Source: Hyalangium gracile (lineage in GTDB: Bacteria; Myxococcota; Myxococcia; Myxococcales; Myxococcaceae). From it: 64,000 nucleotides of DNA. Of this stretch, positions 20,176 through 28,319 are shown piece by piece. Within the stretch, counting starts at the first letter, position 1. Every line of letters begins with the position of its first letter. The stretch covers positions 372,001-436,000 of the forward strand of contig NZ_JAHXBG010000003.1 of the NCBI RefSeq assembly GCF_020103725.1, given 5' to 3'. The notes under the pieces are model-generated. The model did not search any database. It saw only the letters and a list, made by a program, of their open reading frames with translations, and had not been told where the DNA came from. Both the position numbers and the translations under genes were made by a program.

Positions 20176-20208
20176 ACCAATTGGGAACCAATTGACCCTA
20201 GATTGACC
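20176..20208 (-). promoter_or_regulatory. Operator-like array of 11-bp-phased direct repeats
   Basis: ATTGACC occurs at 20191-20197 and 20202-20208, exactly 11 bases apart. ACCAATTG occurs at 20176-20183 and 20187-20194, again 11 apart. On the minus strand these read as successive 11-base units with consensus GGTCAATTGGT. They are placed on one face of the helix just upstream of the promoter-like TATAGT of the 899-aa gene. This looks like a multi-subunit regulator site. Confidence 0.6.
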
Positions 20209-20278
20209 CGAAGGCTGACGCACCTCTCCCAGTCCCGGGCCAGAGTCAGCCGAGACCCAGGCGCGCGGCGGGAGTGGC

Positions 20279-21373
20279 TTACAGGGCGGAGGCGTTGATG
20301 CCGGCGCGCAAGGCGGCCTTCATCGCCAGCAGGAGGCGGTTGGAGAGCTCCTCGTACTGCTTCGCCTCTGGCTCCGGGAAGCCCAGGTCATTCCACGAGC
20401 CCATCCCGCCGAACACGTCCGAGGCCAGCGCCGCGTTCACGAGCTGGATGGCGGGCCTGGGCAGCCGGTGGAGCAGGAGCAGCTCGATCAGATCCTCCAG
20501 AGGCTGAGGCTCGAGGGACAGGCGCAGCAGACAGCGACGGAAGTGTTTACTCCAGTACTTCAGGCCCTGCTGCTCGGCGAACCTGCGCACGGCCTCCAGC
20601 GCGCTGGCGAGCCCGGCCTGGCAGCTGCTCACATCCCGCTCGGTGAGGACCGCGTCTCCCGGGCCCACGGGGAAGTACTCGAAGGACAGGCTGGAGGAGC
20701 CCGGCGCGGGAGAGAAGAAGGTGTTCCACCGCACCGTCTCCTCTGGCTCCACCTCGTGGCCGTCGCCCACGGGCTCCACCTCCACCGACAGCGGCATGGT
20801 GCGCTGGATGATCTCCTGCATGTCGTCGAGCGTGCGCGACTCGAGGAAGGCGCGGACGCTCCGTCCCTCGAGCTCGGGGGCCAGCTCGCGCGTGAGCGCC
20901 TCCTCCCAGGCCTTCGCCTGCTTGCGCCCCTGGAGGAACTCCCAGAGCTGCTTGCCGGAGATTTCATAGAGGCGCGGGCGCACCTCGCCGGGCATGAACC
21001 GCTCGACGCGCTGGCCCTGGGTGAAGAGGAGCAGCCCCATGCCTCCTCCTCCCAGGAAGGCCTCGCGGATGTGGATGGGCAGCTCCTTCGGGCCCTCCTC
21101 CGGGTTCGTCTCCCAGGGGCCCCGCGCGAACCAGAGGCGAGCCTCGGGTGAGGCTCGCGCCTCGAGCCACTCGCGGAAGGACAGCCTGCCGCCCCGCTCG
21201 TCCAGCATCGTCACCCGTGAGTAGGAGCGGCTGTCCTGACGGAGGCCGATGCTCATGAACTCCTCGATGTCATCCCAGGGCACCTGGTTCGGCTGGCGCA
21301 GGGCCCGGTTGCCGGTGGTGACGAGGAGGGAGGTGCAGAAGTCGATGGGGCGCATGGGGCGATGATGCACCAT
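20279..21373 (-). CDS. Unrecognised 364-aa protein paired with the 899-aa gene
   Basis: This 364-aa soluble protein matches no family I know. It is rich in Glu, Leu and Trp. It has a Gly-rich turn (LGGGGMGLLLF, about 110-120) and a helical C-terminal third. The ATG at 21373 is preceded by GGAAGG. It precedes the 899-aa gene on the same strand but is separated by about 140 bases holding that gene's own repeat-bearing promoter. The two are therefore neighbours with partly separate control rather than a simple operon. A functional pair is suggested only by position and shared lack of known homology. Confidence 0.65.
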   Translation of the reverse strand: MVHHRPMRPIDFCTSLLVTTGNRALRQPNQVPWDDIEEFMSIGLRQDSRSYSRVTMLDERGGRLSFREWLEARASPEARLWFARGPWETNPEEGPKELPIHIREAFLGGGGMGLLLFTQGQRVERFMPGEVRPRLYEISGKQLWEFLQGRKQAKAWEEALTRELAPELEGRSVRAFLESRTLDDMQEIIQRTMPLSVEVEPVGDGHEVEPEETVRWNTFFSPAPGSSSLSFEYFPVGPGDAVLTERDVSSCQAGLASALEAVRRFAEQQGLKYWSKHFRRCLLRLSLEPQPLEDLIELLLLHRLPRPAIQLVNAALASDVFGGMGSWNDLGFPEPEAKQYEELSNRLLLAMKAALRAGINASAL

Positions 21374-21456
21374 GAGCCCGCCTTCCCGGAGCCCCTCTCA
21401 GGGACAGCCCACCTGACGCGGTGCTTCCTCCGGGGGCAGCTCGTCCGGGGAGTCTC

Positions 21457-22068
21457 TCAGCCCTGGCGCTCCGGCAGCCCGAGCGCCTTGCGCACCTCCG
21501 CCACCGAACGTCCCGCCCAGTGACGGCGGTGGTTCTCCAGCAGGGAGAAGCTCCGCGTCTCCATGCGATCCACGTAGAGCGTGCCCTCGAGGTGGTCCAC
21601 CTCGTGCTGCAGGATGCGCGCGTACCAGCCCCGGGCCGAGATGGAGACGGGCGTCCCGTTCTCGTCCAGCGCCTCCACGCGCACCCCGCGCGCCCGCGAC
21701 ACCAGCGCCGTGTAGCCGCTGACGCTCAGGCAGCCCTCGTGAAACTCCACGGGCGTGGGGTCCTCCACCACCAGCCTCGGGTTGATGAGCACATGAAAGG
21801 GCACCGGCTTGCGCTCCCGCGCGGCCAGCTCCTCCGCCGAGAGCCCCGCCTGGTACTCGGGCCGATCCTCCACCACCACCACGCGCAGCCCTACTCCCAC
21901 CTGCGGCGCCGCCAGCCCCACGCCCGGCGTGTCGCGCATCGTGTCTCGCATGAGCGCGATGAGGGACTTCACCTCGGGGCTGGAGAGCTCCTCGGGCGTC
22001 ACCTCCCTCGCCCGCTGTCGCAGCACCGGCTCTCCCGCCTGGACGATCTTGAGCACCATGCCCGGCAT
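21457..22068 (-). CDS. def: Peptide deformylase
   Basis: This 203-aa enzyme removes the N-formyl group from new proteins at the ribosome. All three family motifs are intact: GVGLAAPQVG (49-58), EGCLS (111-115, metal-ligand Cys113) and QHEVDHLEG (154-162, with the HExxH metal ligands and catalytic Glu). The ATG at 22068 is preceded by GGAGG at a standard distance; a longer frame upstream is unsupported. No methionyl-tRNA formyltransferase gene is beside it, so it is probably one of several copies, as is common in large genomes. The insertion with AARERKPVPF between motifs 1 and 2 is typical of the longer type. Confidence 0.95.
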   Translation of the reverse strand: MPGMVLKIVQAGEPVLRQRAREVTPEELSSPEVKSLIALMRDTMRDTPGVGLAAPQVGVGLRVVVVEDRPEYQAGLSAEELAARERKPVPFHVLINPRLVVEDPTPVEFHEGCLSVSGYTALVSRARGVRVEALDENGTPVSISARGWYARILQHEVDHLEGTLYVDRMETRSFSLLENHRRHWAGRSVAEVRKALGLPERQG

Positions 22069-22116
22069 CTCAGCGCCTCCGTATGTCCGTGTTCGATCCC
22101 TACGTGAATGGAACTG

Positions 22117-22128
22117 GCAAGGCCTTGC
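22117..22128. promoter_or_regulatory. 12-bp perfect palindrome between def and a divergent gene
   Basis: GCAAGGCCTTGC is a perfect palindrome in the roughly 250-base region between divergent genes. It lies about 50 bases upstream of the def start. It may be a regulator site; nothing else distinctive was seen in this gap. Confidence 0.25.
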
Positions 22129-22314
22129 GCCGTAGCCGACCTTTCCCGCGCGTGCAATGGCCGACGTTCCCTCGCGCGCCTGTCGCCTCCAGGACGACGG
22201 CTGTGTCCTGGGTTGATCGGGATTCACGAGTTCACAGCCCGGGTGGGCTGACAAGCCTCGGGGGGAGGCTCACCGTGGGTCGCGGGAATGGTCCCGCCGT
22301 CGACAGGAGCATGC

Positions 22315-22611
22315 ATGCCGCCACGTGGTGTGAAGAGCCAGAAGCGCACGCGCCAGTATGAGCACGTCAAGGACTCCGAGCTGGCTCGTGGGGTGAGCCC
22401 CCGCCGCGCCAAGGAGATCGCCGCCCGCACCGTCAACAAGCAGCGGAGCAAGACCGGCGAGACGAAGAGCGCTCCTCGCCGAGCCGTGGCGGGCAAGACG
22501 TCTCGCAAGAAGAGCACGGGCAGCACCACCCGCAGCCGCACCGGCTCCACCCGTAGCCGCAGCGGTTCCAGCCGCAGCCGCGCGGGCGGGTCCAGCCGCG
22601 GCAAGCGCTAA
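22315..22611 (+). CDS. Small basic protein of the 'plasmid stabilization' family
   Basis: This 98-aa protein starts with the family core RQYEHVKDSELARG, then RRAKEIAARTVNKQRSKTGE (about 11-50). That pattern is found in small bacterial proteins often labelled plasmid stabilization protein. The second half is a low-complexity Ser/Arg/Gly/Thr tail with repeated SRSG and TRSR units, which would be highly basic and likely binds nucleic acid. AGGAG lies about seven bases before the ATG at 22315. There is no plasmid context here, so the name reflects family usage only. The function is unknown. Confidence 0.72.
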   Translation: MPPRGVKSQKRTRQYEHVKDSELARGVSPRRAKEIAARTVNKQRSKTGETKSAPRRAVAGKTSRKKSTGSTTRSRTGSTRSRSGSSRSRAGGSSRGKR

Positions 22612-22656
22612 ACCCCTTCAGGCAGGTCGGTGAATAGCCCCTGTCGGGCTGAACCA

Positions 22657-22693
22657 GGACCGAACTGGTATGACAAGCAGACCAGTTCGGTCC
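22657..22693. promoter_or_regulatory. Perfect 13-bp inverted repeat upstream of a hydrolase gene
   Basis: The left arm GGACCGAACTGGT (22657-22669) and right arm ACCAGTTCGGTCC (22681-22693) match perfectly around an 11-base spacer. The element lies 51 bases before the hydrolase ATG and 45 bases after the preceding stop. No T-run follows, so an operator (TetR-like dyads have this size) is favoured over a terminator. Confidence 0.55.
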
Positions 22694-22744
22694 GGTCTCG
22701 AGAGACAGGGCCTCCTCGAGGGCTCTCTGCTAGAAGCTGGGCCC

Positions 22745-23527
22745 ATGCCCATCGCCGAGCTCAATGGTCAGGGAATCTTCTTCGAGGACTCGGGTGGCTC
22801 CGGCCGTCCCGTCATCCTGAGTCACGGCTTCCTCATGGACAGCCGCATGTTCGATCCGCAGGTGGCGGCGCTCGCCCCCGAGTTCCGCGTCATCCGCTGG
22901 GACTCGCGTGGCTTCGGCCGCACCCGCTGGGATGGCAAGCCCTTCTCTTTGTACGATCTGGCCGCCGACTGCATGGCCCTGCTCGACCACCTGGGCATCG
23001 ACAAGGCCGTGGTGGGCGGGATGTCCCAGGGCGGCTACTGCGCCCTGCGCATCGCGCTGCGCTACCCCGAGCGCGTGAAGGCGCTCGTGCTCATGAGCAC
23101 CCGCGGCACCAACGATGACGAGCAGACGAAGGCCGGCTACCTGCAGTCCGCCCAGGTCTGGGCCTCCGTGGGTCCCGAGCCCATCGTCCAGGCCCTCTCG
23201 GGCCCCATCCTCGGAGAGCCGAGCCTGTTGCCGACGTGGCTCGACCGCTGGCGCCAGCTCCCGGCCGCCAACTTCATGGCCGCCGTCCGCAACCTGACCG
23301 ATCGGGACGACATCACCGGCCGGCTGAAGGAAATCCGCTGCCCCACCATCGTCTTCCACGGGCTGGAGGACGTCGGCGTTCCGCCCTCCGATGGCGAGTT
23401 CCTCCACAAGACCCTGCCGGGCAGCGTCCGCTTCGTCCCCGTGCCCCACGCCACCCACGCCGCCAACCTCTCCCACCCCGAGGTCGTCAACCCGCCCCTG
23501 CTCGAGTTCCTCCGCGCCTACGCCTGA
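22745..23527 (+). CDS. Alpha/beta hydrolase
   Basis: This 260-aa enzyme is of the classical alpha/beta-hydrolase fold: LSHGFL (25-30) oxyanion strand, GGMSQGG nucleophile elbow with Ser94, an acid in the HGLEDVGVP strand and the catalytic His in PHATHAANL. The overall pattern resembles 3-oxoadipate enol-lactonase and esterase-like members. The start at 22745 was chosen because homology begins at once; the preceding in-frame sequence contains the inverted repeat. Such genes placed behind a TetR-type dyad are often substrate-induced, which is inference here. The lipoprotein gene starts 11 bases after the stop. Confidence 0.87.
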   Translation: MPIAELNGQGIFFEDSGGSGRPVILSHGFLMDSRMFDPQVAALAPEFRVIRWDSRGFGRTRWDGKPFSLYDLAADCMALLDHLGIDKAVVGGMSQGGYCALRIALRYPERVKALVLMSTRGTNDDEQTKAGYLQSAQVWASVGPEPIVQALSGPILGEPSLLPTWLDRWRQLPAANFMAAVRNLTDRDDITGRLKEIRCPTIVFHGLEDVGVPPSDGEFLHKTLPGSVRFVPVPHATHAANLSHPEVVNPPLLEFLRAYA

Positions 23528-23538
23528 GAGGAGACGAC

Positions 23539-24948
23539 ATGACGCGCTCCCGCCGTGTCCTGTGGATTGGACTCGGGGTGCTGCTGTTCGGCTGCTCGAC
23601 CACCGCGCGGCGGACGAGCACCCCTGACTCCGAGGAAGCAGCTACCCGGCGCCCACGCGGCACCTGGCGGATGGACCTGCCGGGCCCGGGCAGCTCGCGG
23701 TTCACGGGCATGGCCACCCAGGCAGGGGACATCCTCGCCATCGGCTCCTTCGAGGGCGAGACGACCGTGGACGGAGAGCACCTGGTGTCCTCCGGCGAGC
23801 AGGATGTGCTCGCGGTCCGGCTCTCCCAGGATGGAAAGCTGCGCTGGGCCCGGCGCTGGGGTGGCGCGGGCTACGACAGTGGAGAAGCCATCGAGCCGGG
23901 CGCGGATGGCTCCGTCCTCGTGGTGGGCCACCTAGCGGGCGCGGTCGACTTCGATGGCACCTCCCTTCCGGGCCGAGGCGACACCGACTGCTTCATCGCG
24001 AAGCTGGCCGGAGAGGATGGCCACACCCTGTGGGTCCGCCGGTTTGGAGGAGCGGGGAGCGCCGCCTGCCGCTCGGCGGCCTTCGACCGCGCGGGAGACG
24101 TGCTCGTCACCGGGCGCTTCGACGGCCAGGTGGACCTGGGCTTCGGGCTCCGGAGCAGCGCCGGGGGGAACGACCTCCTGCTGGTGAAGCTCTCCGGCCA
24201 GGACGGCACTCCCCGGTGGGCGCGCACCTTCGGCGGGGCCGGGGATGACATCGGCCGGGACGTCGCGGTCGACGCGTCCGGCACGGTCTTCCTCACCGGG
24301 CACTTCTCCAGCGCCGTGGAGCCCTCCGTGGGGGCGCTCGACTTCGGAGGAGCGGTCCGGCTCACCAGCGCGGGGGACTCCGATGCGTTCCTCGCGGCCT
24401 TCTCGGGCGATGGGCACTGCCTGTGGGCCCGCGCCATCGGCGAGGCGAACTTCGACCTCGTGAAGTCCGTGGTGCCCGCGCCGGACGGCACCCTGTTCCT
24501 GACGGGCCTCTTCCAGGGGAACGTCACGCGCCAGCCGGGACAAATCCTCTTCGCCGCGGGCGGCTTCGAGGGCTTCGTGGGGCGCTACTCCTCGCGAGGC
24601 GAGGAGCTCTGGCGGCGCCGCTACCCGACGCTGACCTCCGGGCACGCCATCGCGCTGACGCCCAGCGTTGAGCTCGCGATGGCGGGGCACTTCTCCTCGA
24701 CCCTGGAGCTGGGAGCGGGCCGGACGCTCCAGAGCGAGGGAGGGAACGACGCCACCGTGGTGCTCTTCGACTCCACGGGAGCTGTCCGGTGGGCCCACCG
24801 CATGGGAGGCCCGGGCCACGACTACGGCTACGCCGTGGCAGCCGTCGCGGAGGGCGTGGCCGTGGCGGGGATGTTCGCGGGGCCTGCTCCCGCCGGGGGC
24901 GGCGAGCCCTCTTCCCACGGGTTCATCGCCTGGCTTCCGCTGCGCTGA
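23539..24948 (+). CDS. Lipoprotein with SBBP-type beta-propeller repeats
   Basis: This 469-aa exported lipoprotein has the signal peptide LWIGLGVLLFGC with lipobox Cys19. Repeats of about 50-55 residues follow, each with the pattern W-A/V-R-R-F/W-GG-A-G, then D-A/G-D-V-LVTG-F/H-F. There are about seven copies to the C-terminus. This is the SBBP/beta-propeller pattern of myxobacterial surface proteins, probably for binding or display outside the cytoplasm. The ATG at 23539 has GAGGAG close upstream, and it lies 11 bases after the hydrolase stop, so the two are likely co-transcribed. The ligand is unknown. Confidence 0.85.
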   Translation: MTRSRRVLWIGLGVLLFGCSTTARRTSTPDSEEAATRRPRGTWRMDLPGPGSSRFTGMATQAGDILAIGSFEGETTVDGEHLVSSGEQDVLAVRLSQDGKLRWARRWGGAGYDSGEAIEPGADGSVLVVGHLAGAVDFDGTSLPGRGDTDCFIAKLAGEDGHTLWVRRFGGAGSAACRSAAFDRAGDVLVTGRFDGQVDLGFGLRSSAGGNDLLLVKLSGQDGTPRWARTFGGAGDDIGRDVAVDASGTVFLTGHFSSAVEPSVGALDFGGAVRLTSAGDSDAFLAAFSGDGHCLWARAIGEANFDLVKSVVPAPDGTLFLTGLFQGNVTRQPGQILFAAGGFEGFVGRYSSRGEELWRRRYPTLTSGHAIALTPSVELAMAGHFSSTLELGAGRTLQSEGGNDATVVLFDSTGAVRWAHRMGGPGHDYGYAVAAVAEGVAVAGMFAGPAPAGGGEPSSHGFIAWLPLR

Positions 24949-24988
24949 GGAGAGCCTGAAGCCCTCCTCGGATTGAGTAGCGGGGCGC

Positions 24989-26203
24989 TCAGTAGGCCAC
25001 GCCGTACCCGGCGGCCTGGGCCCTCACGCTCTTCATCACGTTGTCGTCGAAGCTGTCCGCCTTCTCCGCCACGTTCTTCGCGCGCCAGGTGTCACGGTCC
25101 TCCGCCAGCTTCGCCGCCTTGGCCTCCAGCGCCTTGCGCTCCTCGGCGAGCTGCTTCACCTTCGCCGCCTGCTCCTCCTTCTTCAGCCCCTGCAGTTCCT
25201 TCGGCAGCTCCGCCGTCTTCACCATCGCCAGCGCCTCGGGCTTCTCCACCAGGTCCACCGCGCCGCCCACCGCCACCGGCGCGCTGCTCGCGGCCGGCGC
25301 CGGCTTGCCCGAGCCCGCCGAGCGCGCCTTCTTCATGTAGCTGATGCGCTCGGCGGCCTGCTCCGGCGCCAGCGAGGCCATCTGGTCGGCGCGGCCCCGG
25401 TTCTCCGCCTGCACCGCCGCCGTGCCCGTGTAGAGCGTCTTGGTGGCGATCTCCGCGTTCACCTTCGCCAGCTCCGCGTCATACGGCGTCGCCACCGCCA
25501 GCATGCCGCCCTCCTGCCCGATGGTGTCGAACGTCCCGTCCGTCAGCTTCGCCGCGTACTTCCACGCCCGCGCCGTCTCCTCGTCCCCGCCGCAGCGCAC
25601 CGTGTTCACCACGATGTGCCGCTCCTTCGCCTGGTTCGCCCAGTGCCTGAAGTTCCACGAGGCCCCGCGGTCCGCCGGCGGCGCGTCGCCCACCAGGAAG
25701 ATGACCTTCATCGTCTCGCGGCTATCGCTCCAGCGCATCTTCGACACCGCCTCGCCCAGCCCACGGCCCACGTGCTCGGGCGCGTCTCCGCCGCCATCCG
25801 CCTGGAACTGACGCAGGTGCGTGAACACCGTGTCCAGGTCCTCGCTCAGGTCGAAGCGCTTCGTCACGTACGCGTCGCCCTCGTCCCGGTAGCCCACCAG
25901 GCCCACCTTCAGCCGCGGCGTCGGCTTGCCCGTGGCGATGCGCGAGGCGATGGAGAAGATCTTCTGCTTGGCCCCCTCGAGCAGCCCGCTCATGGAGCCC
26001 GTCGTGTCCAGCACGAAGACGACCTCGATCTGCGGCCGGTTGTCCTTCTTCTGCGCATCCTCCTGCGCCTTCACCTGCGCCGGCTGCTCCTGCTTGGGAG
26101 CCACCTGACGAGTGGGGGCCTCCGCGAGGGCCAGGGGAGCGGAGAGCGTGACGGTGGCGAGCGCGGCGGCCATGAGAGGCCGCGCGAGGAAATTCAGGGA
26201 CAT
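24989..26203 (-). CDS. Secreted von Willebrand factor A domain protein
   Basis: This 404-aa protein has a Sec signal peptide (about 1-27, ending ALA-E), a Gln/Lys-rich spacer, and a vWA domain from about residue 57. The metal-ion site is DTTGSMSG (D66, S70), supported by later Asp residues near GGGDAPEHVG. The C-terminal third is a Lys/Glu/Ala-rich coiled coil (about 330-390). vWA domains of this type bind protein partners through a divalent metal; a periplasmic or surface scaffold role is likely. The ATG at 26203 fits the signal peptide and has a GGAG upstream. Confidence 0.85.
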   Translation of the reverse strand: MSLNFLARPLMAAALATVTLSAPLALAEAPTRQVAPKQEQPAQVKAQEDAQKKDNRPQIEVVFVLDTTGSMSGLLEGAKQKIFSIASRIATGKPTPRLKVGLVGYRDEGDAYVTKRFDLSEDLDTVFTHLRQFQADGGGDAPEHVGRGLGEAVSKMRWSDSRETMKVIFLVGDAPPADRGASWNFRHWANQAKERHIVVNTVRCGGDEETARAWKYAAKLTDGTFDTIGQEGGMLAVATPYDAELAKVNAEIATKTLYTGTAAVQAENRGRADQMASLAPEQAAERISYMKKARSAGSGKPAPAASSAPVAVGGAVDLVEKPEALAMVKTAELPKELQGLKKEEQAAKVKQLAEERKALEAKAAKLAEDRDTWRAKNVAEKADSFDDNVMKSVRAQAAGYGVAY

Positions 26204-26326
26204 GGAAGGCTCCAGGCGGAAAGAAGATGGGATTTCGCGCGCGTGTCCCCCTGAAACGGACAAGGCCGTGGAAAGGTCTATGAGCTCTCCACGGCCTCGC
26301 GTCCGGCCCTTCCATGTGCCTGGCGA

Positions 26327-27022
26327 CTACGCCAGGTCGAACAGCAGCGCCTCCACCGGCTCATTGGCCACCAGCACCAGCGAGCCCTCATCCGAGACGG
26401 CGGCGCCGTCCCCCGCCTTCACCGCCACGCCGTTCAGCGTGCCCGAGCCCCGGGCGATCTGCACCCACGCGTGCCGGCCCGGCTTCAGCGCGTACTCGGC
26501 CTTCTCGCCCTTGCCCAGCAGCGTGCTGTGCAGCGTCACGTCCTGGTGCACCGTCACCGAGCCCTCACGCCCGTCCGGCGAGGCCACCACCCGGAACCGC
26601 CCCTGGCGCTCCTTCTCGGGGAACGCCTTCTGCTCGTAGCTGGGCTTCAGGCCCCGCCGCTCGGGGAGGATCCAGATCTGCAGCAGGTGCAACTCCTGGT
26701 CGAAGCGGTTCTGCTCGCTGTGCAGCACGCCGGTGCCCGCGGTCATCCGCTGCACCTCGCCGGCCCGGATGACGCCGTGGGTGCCCATGCTGTCCTTGTG
26801 CTCCACCTGCCCGCCCAGCACATAGGTGATGATCTCCATGTCCCGGTGCGGGTGCGTCCCGAACCCCGTGCGCGGCGCCACGCGATCCTCGTTGATGACG
26901 CGCAGGCTGCGGAAACCCATGTGGTCCTCGTCGAAGTAGTCGGCGAACGAGAACGAGTGGTACGTGTCGAGCCAACCGTGGTTGGCGTGGCCTCGGGCTT
27001 CTGCGGATCGAATGGTGATCAT
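26327..27022 (-). CDS. Pirin family protein (YhhW-like)
   Basis: This 231-aa bicupin belongs to the pirin family. The N-terminal cupin holds the metal ligands HPHRDMEII (about 56-64), a later EHKD and HSEQN. The FADYFDEDHMGF opening is typical of YhhW-like quercetin 2,3-dioxygenase members. AAGGAG precedes the ATG at 27022 by eight bases. It is monocistronic. It may act as a metal-dependent dioxygenase or a redox sensor; the family does not settle which. The intergenic 27023-27175 holds no other recognised feature. Confidence 0.9.
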   Translation of the reverse strand: MITIRSAEARGHANHGWLDTYHSFSFADYFDEDHMGFRSLRVINEDRVAPRTGFGTHPHRDMEIITYVLGGQVEHKDSMGTHGVIRAGEVQRMTAGTGVLHSEQNRFDQELHLLQIWILPERRGLKPSYEQKAFPEKERQGRFRVVASPDGREGSVTVHQDVTLHSTLLGKGEKAEYALKPGRHAWVQIARGSGTLNGVAVKAGDGAAVSDEGSLVLVANEPVEALLFDLA

Positions 27023-27175
27023 AGGGTGCTCCTTCCTGTTGCATGGTTGAGATGCCCCGCCACCCCTGGCGTTGCGGGCTCTCTGGCCACCATCGGTGAC
27101 ACCCTGTCCATGAGCAATCCGGCGGCCACCACCCAAGCACCTGAAATCAGGGGCAAATACCTTCCGGACGGCAAC

Positions 27176-27201
27176 CCACCCTCTCAAATCGAGAGGGGTG
27201 G
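27176..27201 (-). terminator. Strong hairpin after the contractile-tail operon
   Basis: CCACCCTCTC (27176-27185) pairs with GAGAGGGGTGG (27191-27201) through ten base pairs with a single bulged G and a five-base AAATC loop. It is about 50 bases past the last tail gene. No good T-run follows on the minus strand, so it may stabilise the transcript end or work with Rho. Confidence 0.5.
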
Positions 27202-27254
27202 CACCTCCAAAGCGAGAGTCCCCTCCGGCACGCCTGGCCGAGGAGGGAGCGCCC

Positions 27255-28031
27255 TCACCTGGGCGGCAGCACGGTGGCCTGGTAGAGGATCTTCTCGATG
27301 CGCGACTGGGGCTCCGGCGCGCCTGTCGCGACGGTCAGCTCCAGCTCGGCGAGCACCCGCAGGTGGGCGGCGGCGCGAGGCGCCCAGCGTGTCCGCACCT
27401 GGGTGCGCGTGCGCTCGAACCCCTCCAGCAGCACCTTGGGCTGGCGCAGGCGCATCCGGACTCCGCTGTCCTCCAGGTGCTCGGACTCCAGCGTCCCCAG
27501 CCCCGCGCAGCGGGTGAGCACCACCGCCAGCGCCTTGTCCAGCAGTGCGTCCGCGTCCTCCAGCTTCGGCGCCCACGCGGCGAGCGTCAGCCGGAGCTGG
27601 CACGGCCGCCGCTCGTGGAAGCCGCTCGCGGCCCCCGTGCGCAGGGTGGCCACCACCGTGCCCTTTCCCTTCGCGGGAGGCCGGTAGAAGCGCAGCGTGG
27701 TGCCGTCCACCTGGTAGTCCTGCCCCCGCGACAGCATCCGCCCCGCGGGAGACTCCACCTCGGTCACCTCGCCCTCGACACCCGCGGGCAGCGTGAAGTC
27801 CCGGGTGGTGCCGTCCGCGTCCCAGCGCTGGACGCTCGAGAAGAAGGCCGGCTCGCGCGCCGCCAGCGGGTCCTCCCCCGCGGGCAGCACGTCCAGCTTC
27901 GAGACCGTCACCTCCACGCGCTGCTCGCCCGCCGCGGGCGTGGTCGTGGGAGCCCCGGGAGAGACCTTCACGTCATCCGGGAAGGCCTCGTCCAGGGCGG
28001 CGGCCAGCAGGTTCTCGAGCGCGTAGAGCAT
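27255..28031 (-). CDS. Tail-locus protein, possible Pvc16/DUF4255-like terminator
   Basis: This 258-aa last gene of the tail operon has an N-terminal pattern (MLYALENLLAAALDEAFPDDV, then KVSPGAPTT) like the start of Pvc16/DUF4255 proteins, which cap or terminate contractile tails. The rest is beta-rich with a helical segment near 165-190. The resemblance is short, so a tail-terminator role is only likely. It begins 15 bases after the 73-aa coiled-coil gene. It shows no signal peptide or catalytic motif. Alternatively it could be a fibre-assembly factor, since it follows the fibre genes. Confidence 0.5.
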   Translation of the reverse strand: MLYALENLLAAALDEAFPDDVKVSPGAPTTTPAAGEQRVEVTVSKLDVLPAGEDPLAAREPAFFSSVQRWDADGTTRDFTLPAGVEGEVTEVESPAGRMLSRGQDYQVDGTTLRFYRPPAKGKGTVVATLRTGAASGFHERRPCQLRLTLAAWAPKLEDADALLDKALAVVLTRCAGLGTLESEHLEDSGVRMRLRQPKVLLEGFERTRTQVRTRWAPRAAAHLRVLAELELTVATGAPEPQSRIEKILYQATVLPPR

Positions 28032-28046
28032 GCCGACTCACGAGGA

Positions 28047-28268
28047 CTACGGGTGAGAGGTGTCCTTGCCGTTGGGCGCGGCGGTGCTCCCCTCCCCCAT
28101 GCCGATCTCGTGCCCCAGCAGCTCCTGCAGCACCTGGATGGCGCCCGCGATGCGCAGCATCGTCTGCTGCACCGAGGCCTGCTTCGCCTGCAGCTCGGCC
28201 AGCAGCTTCTCTCCCGACGCCAGCTCGGCCTTGAGCTCCTCCAGCCGCTTCTCCATCTGATCCTTCAC
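28047..28268 (-). CDS. Small coiled-coil tail-locus protein
   Basis: This 73-aa protein has residues 1-50 predicted from heptads (MEKRLEELKAEL, KLLAELQAKQASVQQ) to form a coiled coil, followed by a disordered polar tail. A GTG start at 28268 is preceded by GAGGAG at six bases. It lies between a 534-aa structural protein and the last gene of the operon. It could be a trimerising adaptor or chaperone for the fibre region, but this is inference. Confidence 0.6.
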   Translation of the reverse strand: MKDQMEKRLEELKAELASGEKLLAELQAKQASVQQTMLRIAGAIQVLQELLGHEIGMGEGSTAAPNGKDTSHP

Positions 28269-28319
28269 GTCGTTCTCCTCGTCTTCGAGCGTCCTGCTCC
28301 CAGTGGGACAGGGACTATC

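Noticed and set aside
22115-22128. Sigma-54-like TGGCAA-N4-TTGC sequence near def
   Set aside because: The spacing between the GG and GC elements is one base short of the strict sigma-54 promoter requirement. The site is better explained by the perfect palindrome it contains.
22657-22693. The perfect inverted repeat as an intrinsic terminator of the small basic-protein gene
   Set aside because: No T-run follows either arm, and the 11-base spacer is large. The arm length and position upstream of a hydrolase gene fit an operator better.
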